Below are positions 28,831-37,375 of a stretch of 64,000 nt of DNA, piece after piece. Within the stretch, counting starts at the first letter, position 1, and the number at the start of each line of letters is the position of its first letter. The position numbers and the translations under genes are program-made. The DNA is from Deinococcus aestuarii (lineage in GTDB: Bacteria; Deinococcota; Deinococci; Deinococcales; Deinococcaceae), in contig NZ_JAHKSN010000003.1 in NCBI RefSeq assembly GCF_018863415.1, positions 124,001-188,000 of the forward strand, read 5' to 3'. Below the pieces are notes generated by a model. The model was not told the origin of the DNA and searched no databases. It saw only the letters and a list, made by a program, of their open reading frames with translations.

Positions 28831-30473
28831 GCCCGCTCCCCCGCGAGGTCGCGCACCCGCCCGCCTTCCAGTTCGACCGTCTGATCGTGCCCCCCATGCA
28901 GCGCCGCGCGGTGCGAGATCGTGAGGACCGTGCGGCCCGCGCCCAGCCGTTCCAGGGCGCCTTTGACCTCGCCCTCGCTCCCCGCGTCGAGCTGGGAGGT
29001 CGGCTCATCGAGGATGAGCACCTCCGCGCCTCGCAGGAAGGCGCGGGCGAGGGCGAGGCGCAGACGCTCACCACCACTCAGGCGGGCCCCCTCCGCCCCG
29101 ATGTCAGTGTCGTAGCCGTTCGGCAGCCGGGAGATGAAGTCGTGGGCGTCCGCCGCGAGGGCAGCCTCCTCGACCTCCTCCCAGGTCGCTTCGGGCCTCC
29201 CCAGGCGAATGTTCTCGCGCACCGTGCCGGGGAAGAGGTAGGGCCGTTCGGGCACGTAGGCAAGGCGCTCCCGCCACGCCGCCGGATCGAGGTCGGAGAG
29301 GGGCACGCCGCTGACTCGCACCTCCCCGCCCGTGGGGGGGACGAAGCCCAGCAGCAGCCGCGCCACGCTCGTCTTGCCCGCGCCGCTCTCACCGACGAGT
29401 AGCGTGCGCGAGCCGGGGGACAGGGTGAGGGTCACGCCCTGGAGGGCCGTTCTCTCCCCGTACCGCAGGGTCACGTCCCGGACCTCAATGCTCAGCGGCC
29501 CCGCCGGAACCGGGAGGGTGCCCCGCCCCGGCGCCTCCTCGCCCAACACGGCAAAAATCCGCTCCCCCGCCGCCCGCGCCTCCAGGCTGGCGTGATGATC
29601 GGCCCCCAGGGCGCGCAGAGGGGCGAAGAACTCGGGGGTGAGGAGCAAGACGAACAAGGCCCGCTCGAAGGGTATCTGCCCCTCGAACAGCCGCACGCCG
29701 ACCGTCACGGCCACGAGGGCGGTGCTCAGCGTCGCGCCGAACTCCAGCACGAAGCCCGAGAGAAAGGCGCTTCGCAGCACGCTCAGCGTCACCCGGCGGT
29801 AGGCGTCATCGGCCTCCCGGAGCGCCGCCAGCCGTTCAGGGGCGCGCCCGAAGACCACCAGCGTCGGCAGGGCCCGCAGGGTCTCCACGAAAGACGCGCT
29901 GAGGCGGCCCAGCGTGAGCCACTGCGCCTTCGAGGCGCGGTCGGCCATCGTCCCCACCAGCCACAACAGCACGACGATGACGGGCCCGGTGAACAGCAGG
30001 ATCAGCCCGCTGAGGGGATCGAGAAACAGCACCGTCAGCGCGAGCAGGGGCGCGAGGGTGGCGGCGAAGACCGAGCCCGGCACGAAGCGGCCCACGAAGC
30101 CCTCCAGCCGCTCGGCGCCCTCGGTGACGAGTTCGGTGAGTTCGCCCGCCCGCTCCCCCGAGGCGTGGACGGGGCCGAGGTCGAGGAGGTGGGTGAGGAG
30201 CCGCCCGCGCACCTCGCGCTTGACCCCGGCGGCGGAGCGGGCGGCGAGCACGTCCCGCACGCCGACGAGGGCCGAGCGGGTGAGCCACACCAGGGCCAGC
30301 GCCACGAAGGCGGAGGACAGGACGGCGGGAGCCTGCCCCTCCAGGAAGACGCCGTTCACGGTCCGCGCCACGAGCGCCCACTGCGCCAGCACGCACACGA
30401 ACGTCACGAGGGCCAGCCCGGCGCAGGTGAGCCGGAGGAGCCGGACCTCCGGAAGCCGCGTCAGGGGCCGCAC
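28827..30473 (-). CDS. cydD: Heterodimeric ABC exporter subunit CydD
   Basis: This 548-residue ABC half-exporter has an N-terminal six-helix membrane domain, Walker A GESGAGKT (about residue 359), signature LSGGERLRLALARAF and Walker B VLILDEP. I chose the GTG at 30473, 2 bp after the cydB stop; an upstream frame extends into cydB but lacks family sequence. It partners CydC in the inner membrane for cytochrome bd maturation. Confidence 0.87.
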   Translation of the reverse strand: MRPLTRLPEVRLLRLTCAGLALVTFVCVLAQWALVARTVNGVFLEGQAPAVLSSAFVALALVWLTRSALVGVRDVLAARSAAGVKREVRGRLLTHLLDLGPVHASGERAGELTELVTEGAERLEGFVGRFVPGSVFAATLAPLLALTVLFLDPLSGLILLFTGPVIVVLLWLVGTMADRASKAQWLTLGRLSASFVETLRALPTLVVFGRAPERLAALREADDAYRRVTLSVLRSAFLSGFVLEFGATLSTALVAVTVGVRLFEGQIPFERALFVLLLTPEFFAPLRALGADHHASLEARAAGERIFAVLGEEAPGRGTLPVPAGPLSIEVRDVTLRYGERTALQGVTLTLSPGSRTLLVGESGAGKTSVARLLLGFVPPTGGEVRVSGVPLSDLDPAAWRERLAYVPERPYLFPGTVRENIRLGRPEATWEEVEEAALAADAHDFISRLPNGYDTDIGAEGARLSGGERLRLALARAFLRGAEVLILDEPTSQLDAGSEGEVKGALERLGAGRTVLTISHRAALHGGHDQTVELEGGRVRDLAGERA

Positions 30474-30475
30474 GC

Positions 30476-31513
30476 TCAGTCGTACCCCTTGTTCAGCCCG
30501 CCCTCGTCGGGACGGACGCGCTCGCGAAAGACGTAGTAGTTCCAGATCTGGTACCCGATGATCAGCGGCAAGAAGATTGCGCCCACCCAGGTCATCAGCA
30601 CCAGGGTGTAGGGCTGGCTGGCACTCTCCCGCAGCCCCAGGCTGTACGCGGGGTCGAGGGTGGAGGGCAGCACGACCCCCCGGGTATAGAGCGCGATAAA
30701 GACCGTGACCGTGGAAAAGACGATGGTCAGGCTGCTCATCAGGAAGGCGAACACGTCGAGCCCGCGCGTCAGGCCGTACCAGATGCTCCCCAGGGTCAGC
30801 CCGGCGGCCAGGGGAAAGAGCCAGGGCAGCACGCCGAAGGAGACGAACAGCCCCTCGGTCACGTACCCCATGACCACGAAGGCCAGGATGGCGACCGTGG
30901 CGAGGGCGCCCCAGAACAGGGCGGCGGCGCGGGCCCGGCGGTAGAGGTCGGTGTCCCGGTGCAGCCGCAGCAGCAAGAAGTTCGCCCCGTGCAGCGTGAA
31001 GAGCAGCAGCGTGGCAAGCCCCCCCACCACCGAGAAGGGGGTAAACACGTCCGCGAAGCTGCCCAGCACCCGCTCGTCCGCGTTCACGGGCAGGCCCTCG
31101 ATCAGTTTCGCCATCGTCAGGCCCCAGAAAAAGGACGGAAGCAGGCTGCCGAGAAACGACGTCCAGTCCCAGAAGTTGCGCCACCGCTGCTGGTCCACCT
31201 GATTGCGGTACTCGAAGGACACGCCGCGCATCAGGAGAGACAGCAGGATGATCACGAACACCGGGTACAGCCCGGAAAAGAGGGTCCCGTACCACACCGG
31301 GAACGTCGAGAACATGACCCCCGCCGCCGCGATGGCCCACACCTCGTTGCCGTCCCAGAAGGGACCGATGGTGCCCACCAGCGCCCGCTCCTCGGCCTCG
31401 GTTTTCGCCAGGAGGGGCCGCAGGATGTCCACCCCGAAGTCGAAGCCCTCCAGAAAGAAGTACAGGGTGAAGGTCAGCGCGATCAGCCAGAACCACAGGG
31501 TCACGAGGTCCAC
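30476..31513 (-). CDS. cydB: Cytochrome bd ubiquinol oxidase subunit II
   Basis: This 345-residue membrane protein of the CydB family shows the N-terminal LTFTLYFFLEGFDFGV, IGPFWDGNEVW, GPLFSG-like GTLFSGLYPVF, and FRGVSFEYRN-type LLMRGVSFEYRNQ segments. It pairs with CydA to form the high-affinity quinol oxidase. It lies 95 bp after cydA, separated by a hairpin-forming repeat. Confidence 0.93.
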   Translation of the reverse strand: MDLVTLWFWLIALTFTLYFFLEGFDFGVDILRPLLAKTEAEERALVGTIGPFWDGNEVWAIAAAGVMFSTFPVWYGTLFSGLYPVFVIILLSLLMRGVSFEYRNQVDQQRWRNFWDWTSFLGSLLPSFFWGLTMAKLIEGLPVNADERVLGSFADVFTPFSVVGGLATLLLFTLHGANFLLLRLHRDTDLYRRARAAALFWGALATVAILAFVVMGYVTEGLFVSFGVLPWLFPLAAGLTLGSIWYGLTRGLDVFAFLMSSLTIVFSTVTVFIALYTRGVVLPSTLDPAYSLGLRESASQPYTLVLMTWVGAIFLPLIIGYQIWNYYVFRERVRPDEGGLNKGYD

Positions 31514-31542
31514 GTCGGTATGCCTCCTTCGGAGGGGAGCCT

Positions 31543-31584
31543 TCAGCCGTCAGCTTTCAGCCTCTGGTTCTTGCTGACGGCTGA
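31543..31584. repeat. Inverted repeat in the cydA-cydB gap
   Basis: TCAGCCGTCAGC (31543-31554) and its exact complement (31573-31584) flank an 18-nt spacer. Adjacent sequence repeats AGCTTTCAGC/GCTGAAAGCT, which extends the self-complementarity. It could be a dispersed intergenic repeat element or an RNA processing/stabilising hairpin that adjusts cydB relative to cydA. Confidence 0.55.
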
Positions 31585-31608
31585 AAGCTGAGAGCTGACC
31601 GCTTCCAC

Positions 31609-33039
31609 TCAATTCCTCCGCTCGTAGTCCTGAAAACCGGGGCCGCCGTAGTTGGGGGGGGGGGCGGCGAGCATCTGCGCTTCGGGCGTGTGGTGGATGC
31701 CCGCCCGCGCCGTCACGGTGAGCAGGTAGAGGTCGAGGCCAATCAGGGTGAGGTACACGACCCACAGGCCGACGAGGCCGATCAACACCTCGGTGGAGGA
31801 GTTGGCGCTGACCCCCTCCCGGGTGGTGAGCAGGCCGTATACCATAAAGGGCTGACGGCCCATCTCGGTCGTGATCCAGCCGCAGAAGTTGGCGACCCAG
31901 GGCAGCGGGACGGTGAAGAGCAGCAGGCGCAGGTACCAGCGGGTATCGTCGAGCCCGGCCCGTTTGCGCCACCACAGGAACAGACCCCCGAAGGCGGCCA
32001 GGAGGAGGACCATTCCCAGCCCCACCATGATGCGGAAGTTCCAGTAGACCCAGGTGACGGGCGGGATGTAGTCGCCGGGGCCGTAGAGCCGCTCGTAGCG
32101 TTCCTGAAGGGGAATCATGCCCTCGTAACGGCCGTAGAGGCTGTTGTAGGCGAGGATGGAGCCCAGGTAGGGAAGCTCGACGTTGAAGTCGTTACGCCGC
32201 TCCCGCTCGTTGATCAGGGCGACCGCCGACCACGGGGCGGGCGAGGTCGAGGTCTCCCACTGGGCCTCCATCGCGGCGAACTTCATGGGCTGGTCGTAGC
32301 GCGCGACCTGCGCCGCGCGGTGCCCGCTCGTGGCGGAGAAGACGGTCCCGATGGCCCCGAAGACCAGCCCGATCCGCAAGGAGCGCGAGAAGACCTCCAC
32401 GTCCTGCTTCCTGAGCAGGTGGTAGGCGCTCACGCCCAGGACCAGGAAGGCCGCGACCGTCCACGCCGAGCCCTGCACGTGGAGGAAGTACAGCCACGCC
32501 TTGTAGTTGAAGACGACCGCCGGGAAGCTCGTCAGGAAGGCCTGGTCGCCCACCACCTCGTAGCCGACGGGGTGGTGCATCCAGCCGTTGGCGAGCACGA
32601 TCCAGAAGGCGCTGATCTGGGTGCCGACCGCGACGAGCCAGATGCTCGCCAGGCGGATCGCGGGGCGCAACCGGTCTTTCCCGAACCACCACAGGGCGAT
32701 GAAGGTGCTCTCCAGGAAAAAAGCCATCAGCACCTCCAGCGCGAGCGGCACGCCGAAGATGTTGCCCACGAACTTGGAGTACTGGCTCCAGTTCATCCCG
32801 AACTGGAATTCCTGCACGATGCCCGTCACCACGCCCACCGCGAAGTTGATCAGGAAGAGGTGCCCGAAGAAGTTCGTCATGTTCGCGTAGACGTGCGCCC
32901 GGTCCTTGCGGACGAAGGCGAAGGTCTCCATCACCGCGATCAGGAAGGCCAGCCCCACCGTGAGGGACACGAAGAAGAAGTGGAAGATGCTGGTGGACGC
33001 GAACTGGAAGCGCGATAAGCCGAGAACGTCGAAATCCAT
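31609..33039 (-). CDS. cydA: Cytochrome bd ubiquinol oxidase subunit I
   Basis: This 476-residue CydA starts at ATG 33039 (MDFDVLGLSRFQF), the standard family start; the upstream open frame is noise. The heme ligands are visible: His in IFHFFF (b595), His in LHVQGSAW (b558) and Met in TTEMGRQPF (b558). Also present is GRQP-adjacent quinol-site sequence. The C-terminal tail contains an 11-base C run (minus strand) encoding APPP near 31654-31664. The enzyme reduces O2 with quinol at low oxygen in the inner membrane. Confidence 0.94.
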   Translation of the reverse strand: MDFDVLGLSRFQFASTSIFHFFFVSLTVGLAFLIAVMETFAFVRKDRAHVYANMTNFFGHLFLINFAVGVVTGIVQEFQFGMNWSQYSKFVGNIFGVPLALEVLMAFFLESTFIALWWFGKDRLRPAIRLASIWLVAVGTQISAFWIVLANGWMHHPVGYEVVGDQAFLTSFPAVVFNYKAWLYFLHVQGSAWTVAAFLVLGVSAYHLLRKQDVEVFSRSLRIGLVFGAIGTVFSATSGHRAAQVARYDQPMKFAAMEAQWETSTSPAPWSAVALINERERRNDFNVELPYLGSILAYNSLYGRYEGMIPLQERYERLYGPGDYIPPVTWVYWNFRIMVGLGMVLLLAAFGGLFLWWRKRAGLDDTRWYLRLLLFTVPLPWVANFCGWITTEMGRQPFMVYGLLTTREGVSANSSTEVLIGLVGLWVVYLTLIGLDLYLLTVTARAGIHHTPEAQMLAAPPPNYGGPGFQDYERRN

Positions 33040-33500
33040 GTCCACCTCGGGGCAGGACGGGCGGGGCAGGGGGAGGACGCGGACGCAGGCCGGGTGAGCG
33101 CACCGTATCAGGACGCGGCTCCCGGGGAAGGCCCACGCGTCTTCATCCGGGCCCCACTTTATAGGCCCGAGCACGTCTCGGGGCGGGGTCGCCAGCCTGG
33201 GAGGAGAGAAGTGGCGTGGGTGCTGCCCCTTCCAGCAGATGTGGACCGTAGCCGAACATTGGCGTGGACTTCGCCCCCCGGCACGTCGGGCGGCCCCGTC
33301 CACAGGGGGGCTTGCCGTGGCCCACGCCGGGTGGGAGGCGGGGGTTGGTTGTCTCTTAAAGTGCCGTTTCGCCCGCCGGGACGGCGCCTAGACTCCTGGA
33401 GAATCTGAGGGGGCCGGGTCCCGACCGACTTCAGCTTCGACCCCGGCGGGCGGCGGGATGGCTGGAGGCCGGGTCACCTGTCGGGGGACGGAGGAGACCT
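33040..33500. promoter_or_regulatory. Divergent upstream region of cydA and the DUF1622 pair
   Basis: No gene is recognisable. On the minus strand a TATAAA -10-like element lies at 33158-33163, next to an inverted repeat CCCGAG/CTCGGG (33166-33171 and 33177-33182) that could be an operator or hairpin. On the plus strand TAGACT near 33391, with TTTCGC 16 bp upstream, is a weak promoter candidate for 33501. Confidence 0.4.
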
Positions 33501-33908
33501 GTGGAAGAGCTTTTCAAACAGTTCACGTCCTACCTCGCCTCCGGGGTCGAGGGCGCCGCCGCCGTCATCATCGCCTTCGCGGCGGTCGAGGCGACGTGGC
33601 GCGCCCTCCAAGTGTTCTTCGCCCGCCCCGCTGAGCCCGACGAGGCCAAGGAGGGGGTGCGGCTGCGGCTGGCGCGCTGGCTGGCCGTCGCGCTGGAGTT
33701 CGAGCTGGCCGCCGACATCCTGCGCACCGCCGTCGCGCCGTCGTGGAACGAGATCGGCAAGCTCGCCGCCATCGCCGCCCTGCGGACCATCCTGAACTAC
33801 TTCCTGCAAAAGGAGATCGAGCAGAACTCCCAGCGGCAGCGCGCGGTGAGCGGCCCCAGCCCCCTGCAAGGCCAGGCCGCGCCGGGGTCTGCCGATGTTC
33901 GGCGCTGA
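33501..33908 (+). CDS. DUF1622 family membrane protein
   Basis: This 135-residue protein has an N-terminal membrane helix (about residues 12-30), a charged loop, then the family segment LALEFELAADILRTAV...WNEIGKLAAIAALRTILNYFL. It is recognisable as DUF1622, small inner-membrane proteins of unknown role. The start is GTG at 33501 with GGAGG about 8 bp upstream. It overlaps the next gene, a paralogue, by 14 bp. Confidence 0.78.
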   Translation: MEELFKQFTSYLASGVEGAAAVIIAFAAVEATWRALQVFFARPAEPDEAKEGVRLRLARWLAVALEFELAADILRTAVAPSWNEIGKLAAIAALRTILNYFLQKEIEQNSQRQRAVSGPSPLQGQAAPGSADVRR

Positions 33909-34257
33909 GGTTCTGACGCCGCGCACCCTCGCCCTCCTCGTCGAGCTGGCCGGGAGCCTGTACCTGCTCGGCTACGTCGGGGCCGCCCTCCTCGCCCTGC
34001 TGCGCGGCCCGCCCGCGTCCCGGCTGGAGCACGCCCGTCTCCTCATCGCCGACGGCGTGATCGCCTCGCTGAGCTTCAAGGTCGCCGCCACCCTCCTCAA
34101 GATCCTGGAGGTGCAGACCTGGAACCAGATCGGCCTCTTCGCCGCCACGCTCGCCCTGCGCACGCTCCTCAAGCGCTTTTTCACCTGGGAGCGCAGACAG
34201 CTCACGCGGGGACAGGGGATGGTGGCGGCCCCGGTTCCGCCGCCCCCACCGGGATAA
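33895..34257 (+). CDS. DUF1622 family membrane protein (tandem paralogue)
   Basis: This 120-residue membrane protein is built like its upstream neighbour. It has an N-terminal helix (LYLLGYVGAALLALL), then LLIADGVIASLSFKVAATLLKILEVQTWNQIGLFAATLALRTLL, matching the same family core. The pair is overlapping and probably arose by tandem duplication; a heteromeric complex is possible. Proline-rich C-terminus. Confidence 0.75.
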   Translation: MFGAEVLTPRTLALLVELAGSLYLLGYVGAALLALLRGPPASRLEHARLLIADGVIASLSFKVAATLLKILEVQTWNQIGLFAATLALRTLLKRFFTWERRQLTRGQGMVAAPVPPPPPG

Positions 34258-34295
34258 GCCCCAGGGGCTCTCCGGGAGAACGGACCGGACCCGCG

Positions 34296-34599
34296 TCAGT
34301 GCCGCGCGCTGTCCACCGGCCCGCCCAGCTTGACCTCCCGGCGCGTCCCACCGCTGCGGCCTGCCAGACCGGCCAGACCCAGCAGTCCCCAGGGGAAACG
34401 GGCGTTCTCCTCGGCCCGAACGACGGTGAGGTTCCCCGCCGGGATGTCGTCCTCATTTCCCGGGATGCCGCCGCTTTCCGCTGGTGTGGTGACGGCGTTG
34501 TTCTCGACGCCCGGCGCCCGCGTCCGTCTGGGCGGTTGCCGTCGCCGACAGGGAGACGAGAGCCAGGGCGAGCGCGATTTTCTGAATGATGGAATTTAT
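34296..34599 (-). pseudogene. Broken WGxxGxxG-anchor exported protein
   Basis: On the minus strand a good SD (GGGAGGAGG) precedes ATA at 34599 where ATG would be expected. After it, codons read NSIIQKIALALALVSLSATATAQT, a clear signal peptide. Near 34515 the frame must shift by one base to continue as VENNAVTTPAESGG and FPWGLLGLAGLAGR, the WGxxGxxG membrane-anchor motif, ending at 34296. Two lesions (start codon and frameshift) make a decayed gene of about 100 codons the best reading. Intact relatives are exported, membrane-anchored and of unknown role. Confidence 0.6.
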
Positions 34600-34908
34600 G
34601 GGTCCTCCTCCCGCGGAATTCGCGGACGCCATCCTGATGCACAAGACCCTATGCAGCCGGGCCGTGGTGGCGGTGGAAAAAGCCCGGAGGCCGTGGGCGG
34701 GATGGGCTTCTCCCGCGCCTTCAGGCTGGAGCGGCCGGTGCGGGATGTCCACGGCGCAGCGTTCCACCCCTTCCCCGAAAAGGCGCAGCACCTCTTCACG
34801 GGACGCCTGGCGTTGGGGTTGGGGTTGGCCCCCGTGCCGCACACACCATTCGTGGACCACACCGTCCGCGCCGGGATGACGTGGGGGCGCCTCAACCGGG
34901 AACTGCCT
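34600..34908. other. Segment without a supportable gene
   Basis: Several short open frames exist on both strands, but none has a recognisable motif, signal or consistent ribosome-binding site. The stretch separates the broken WGxxGxxG gene from the 3' end of the methyltransferase gene. Confidence 0.4.
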
Positions 34909-35709
34909 TCAGGCGCGCACGGTGCCCTTGACACCCCAGGCGCGCACGGCCAGCAAGATCTCGCCGTCCGGTCCGGTGGGCAGCGCCGCGCGGACGGCCT
35001 CCTTGATCCGCTCGCGCACCTCCGGGTCCAGCCCCGCGCAGTATTTCGGCGCCGAGCCCGTTCCGCCCAGAAAGGGGGACCAGTACGCCTCGAAGCTGGC
35101 AAAGGCCGCCGGGATGTCCAGGGCCGTCACCTCCACATCCACGGGCCCCGCCGCCTCGAAGGCCTCGCGGAGGGGTCCGGGGCGGCAGATGGGCGCGTTC
35201 ACCCCGTCGTCGAACGCGGCCGAGCCCGGGTCGATGGGTCGGGCGGCGTCGAAAAAGGAGCGCATGATCTGCATGTGCCCCGCGTAGTCCCAGACGTAGA
35301 GGGCCACCTGTCCGCCGGGGCGCACGAGGCGCACCATCTCGCGCAGCGCCCGGCCCGGGTCCCGCACGAAGTTCAGGACGAGGCCGCTGACCGCGTGGTC
35401 GAATACGCCGGGGGGCAGGTGGGTGTCGGCGGCGTCCCCGACCCGGAACGTCGCCCCGGGGACCTGCGCGGCGGCGTACTCCAGAAACCCCCCGGCGGTA
35501 TCGAGGCCGAGCACGCTCCCCGGCTGGCAGGCGCGGATGATCCCGGCGCTGAGGCTGCCGGTGCCGCAGCCCAGGTCCACCCAGTCCCGGTGCGGCTCCG
35601 GCGCCAGCCAGTCCAGAAACAGCGGGGCCACCCTCCGGCTCCAGCGGCCCATGTACCCCTCGTACGCCTCGGCGGCGCTCCACAGACCCCGGTCCCCTGC
35701 GTCGGCCAT
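34909..35709 (-). CDS. Class I SAM-dependent methyltransferase
   Basis: This 266-residue protein has motif I VDLGCGTGSL (about residues 43-52), the acidic LGLDTA, GDAAD (motif II) and LRPGG-type VRLVRPGGQVAL. These place it in the Methyltransf_11/25 group. The substrate is unknown. It follows the BBE flavoprotein gene by 26 bp on the same strand and is probably cotranscribed. Confidence 0.85.
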   Translation of the reverse strand: MADAGDRGLWSAAEAYEGYMGRWSRRVAPLFLDWLAPEPHRDWVDLGCGTGSLSAGIIRACQPGSVLGLDTAGGFLEYAAAQVPGATFRVGDAADTHLPPGVFDHAVSGLVLNFVRDPGRALREMVRLVRPGGQVALYVWDYAGHMQIMRSFFDAARPIDPGSAAFDDGVNAPICRPGPLREAFEAAGPVDVEVTALDIPAAFASFEAYWSPFLGGTGSAPKYCAGLDPEVRERIKEAVRAALPTGPDGEILLAVRAWGVKGTVRA

Positions 35710-35735
35710 CCCACGTCCCCCTTCCTGGTCTGGGC

Positions 35736-37157
35736 CTAACCGCCCGCCGCGTGCCCCGCCCGCAGGTGGAAGAGGCCCCCGGGATCGTAACGGCGTCTCA
35801 CCGCCTCCAGCCGTGCCAGGTGGTCACCGTGCGCGGCGTCCGGCCCGTCGGCGTCCTCCTCGAAGCCGGGGAAGTTCAGGTACGTGCCGCCCGGCGAGAA
35901 GGGGCTGAACGCCTCCACGCACCGCCGGGCCCAGGTGACGTTCGCCTCACGCGAGGCCGCGTCCCCCTCCTCCCAGTTGGCCTCGACGCCCAGCAGATAC
36001 GGCGCGCCCCGGTGGGGATAGGCGGTGGCGTCCGGGGCGATGCGGTCGATGGCGCCCCCCAGGTGCCACAGGTCCACGGTCGAGAGCGGTGAAAGACTCG
36101 CCGCCGCGAAATCGAGGGCGCAGCGCAGGGCCTCGTCGGGGAGGCCCCGCAGGTAGGCGGACTTCCAGTAGTAGCGCCGCCCGGCCGGGTAGTCCTCGTC
36201 GAAGGCGCGCTGCACCTCCACGAAGGGCTGCCGGGCGCTGAAGTCGGCGATGGGGCGGGTGATCTCCCGCAGGGGACGCAGGGCCGCCTCGCCCCCCTCC
36301 GGGTCGCCCGCGGACATCGCCGCGAGGAGCACGAAGGGCTGGCCGTGGGCCTCCGGCGGGAAGACCTCCGCCTCCGGCAGCGTCCCGCAGATGGCGAAGG
36401 AGCTGACCTCATCGGGGGCCGAGGCGGCGAACTCCCGGTAGGCGCGCAGAACGTCCAGCCCGCTCGACGCCGGGTAGAACACCATCGCGAACATGACCTC
36501 GGGCCCGACCGGCTGGAGATCGAACTCGAAGGCCGTGACCACGCCGAAGGCGCCCCCACCCCCCCGCAATGCCCAGTACAGGTCGGGGTGTTCGCTGGCG
36601 TCCGCGCGCACCACCTCGCCCCCGGCCGTGACGACCTCGAACGCCCGAATGTGGTCGCAACTCAGACCGAAGCGGCGGCGCAACCAGCCCAGCCCGCCGC
36701 CCAGGGTCAGCCCGGCCACGCCGGTGTCGGACACCACGCCACCCGGAGCGGCGAGCCCGTGGGCCTGGGTCGCCGCGTCCACCTCCGCCCAGGTCGCGCC
36801 ACCCCCCACGCGCGCCGTGCGGGCCCGGGGATCGACCGTCACCCCCCGCATCAGGCAGAGGTCCACCACCACGCCCCCCTCGCACAGCGCCCCCCCGGCG
36901 ACGTTGTGGCCGCCGCCGCGCACGCTCAGCGGGAGGTGGTGATCCCGCGCAAACCGCACCGCCCGGGTCACGTCCGCCGTGTCCCGCGGCTGGAGGATCA
37001 ACGCGGGGTATTTGTCGATCACGCCGTTCCACACGCGCCGCGCCTGCTCGTAGGTGCCGCTGCCCGGCGCGAGCAACGAACCGCGAAAGCCGGACGCGAG
37101 GGCCGCGACCTCCTCGGGCTTCAGGACGGCGGGCGGGCCGGACTCCGGAGCAGTCAT
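35736..37157 (-). CDS. FAD-linked oxidoreductase with berberine-bridge C-terminus
   Basis: This 473-residue protein starts at ATG 37157 (MTAPESG). The PCMH-type FAD domain shows LILQPRDTADV and RGGGHNVAG, whose His (about residue 85) is the usual covalent FAD attachment site. GGGLGWLRRRFGLSCD follows. The C-terminus (YLNFPGFE, RYDPGGLFHL) matches the BBE domain. Relatives oxidise sugars, alcohols or aromatic metabolites, producing H2O2. The long open frame upstream of 37157 is not supported by family sequence. Confidence 0.87.
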   Translation of the reverse strand: MTAPESGPPAVLKPEEVAALASGFRGSLLAPGSGTYEQARRVWNGVIDKYPALILQPRDTADVTRAVRFARDHHLPLSVRGGGHNVAGGALCEGGVVVDLCLMRGVTVDPRARTARVGGGATWAEVDAATQAHGLAAPGGVVSDTGVAGLTLGGGLGWLRRRFGLSCDHIRAFEVVTAGGEVVRADASEHPDLYWALRGGGGAFGVVTAFEFDLQPVGPEVMFAMVFYPASSGLDVLRAYREFAASAPDEVSSFAICGTLPEAEVFPPEAHGQPFVLLAAMSAGDPEGGEAALRPLREITRPIADFSARQPFVEVQRAFDEDYPAGRRYYWKSAYLRGLPDEALRCALDFAAASLSPLSTVDLWHLGGAIDRIAPDATAYPHRGAPYLLGVEANWEEGDAASREANVTWARRCVEAFSPFSPGGTYLNFPGFEEDADGPDAAHGDHLARLEAVRRRYDPGGLFHLRAGHAAGG

Positions 37158-37375
37158 GGACACCTCCTGGCGGGGGTCGACCCCACGGGAGCGCGGGGAA
37201 CCGGACGACCAACGGGGACCCTCGGCACCCGGAACAGGACAGCCGCTGTCAGCAACACCAATGAGCGGGTGCCCGAGTCCCCCCAGTGTACGCCCGCAGG
37301 CCGCCGCACCGGACCTGGGACACTTATCGTCCCGGGGTGAACTGGGACCCGAAGCGGCAGAGCACCCTCCCCCCC

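Noticed and set aside
30474..31496. Long N-terminal extension of cydD through cydB
   Set aside because: It is an out-of-frame reading of cydB; the real CydD start is the GTG at 30473.
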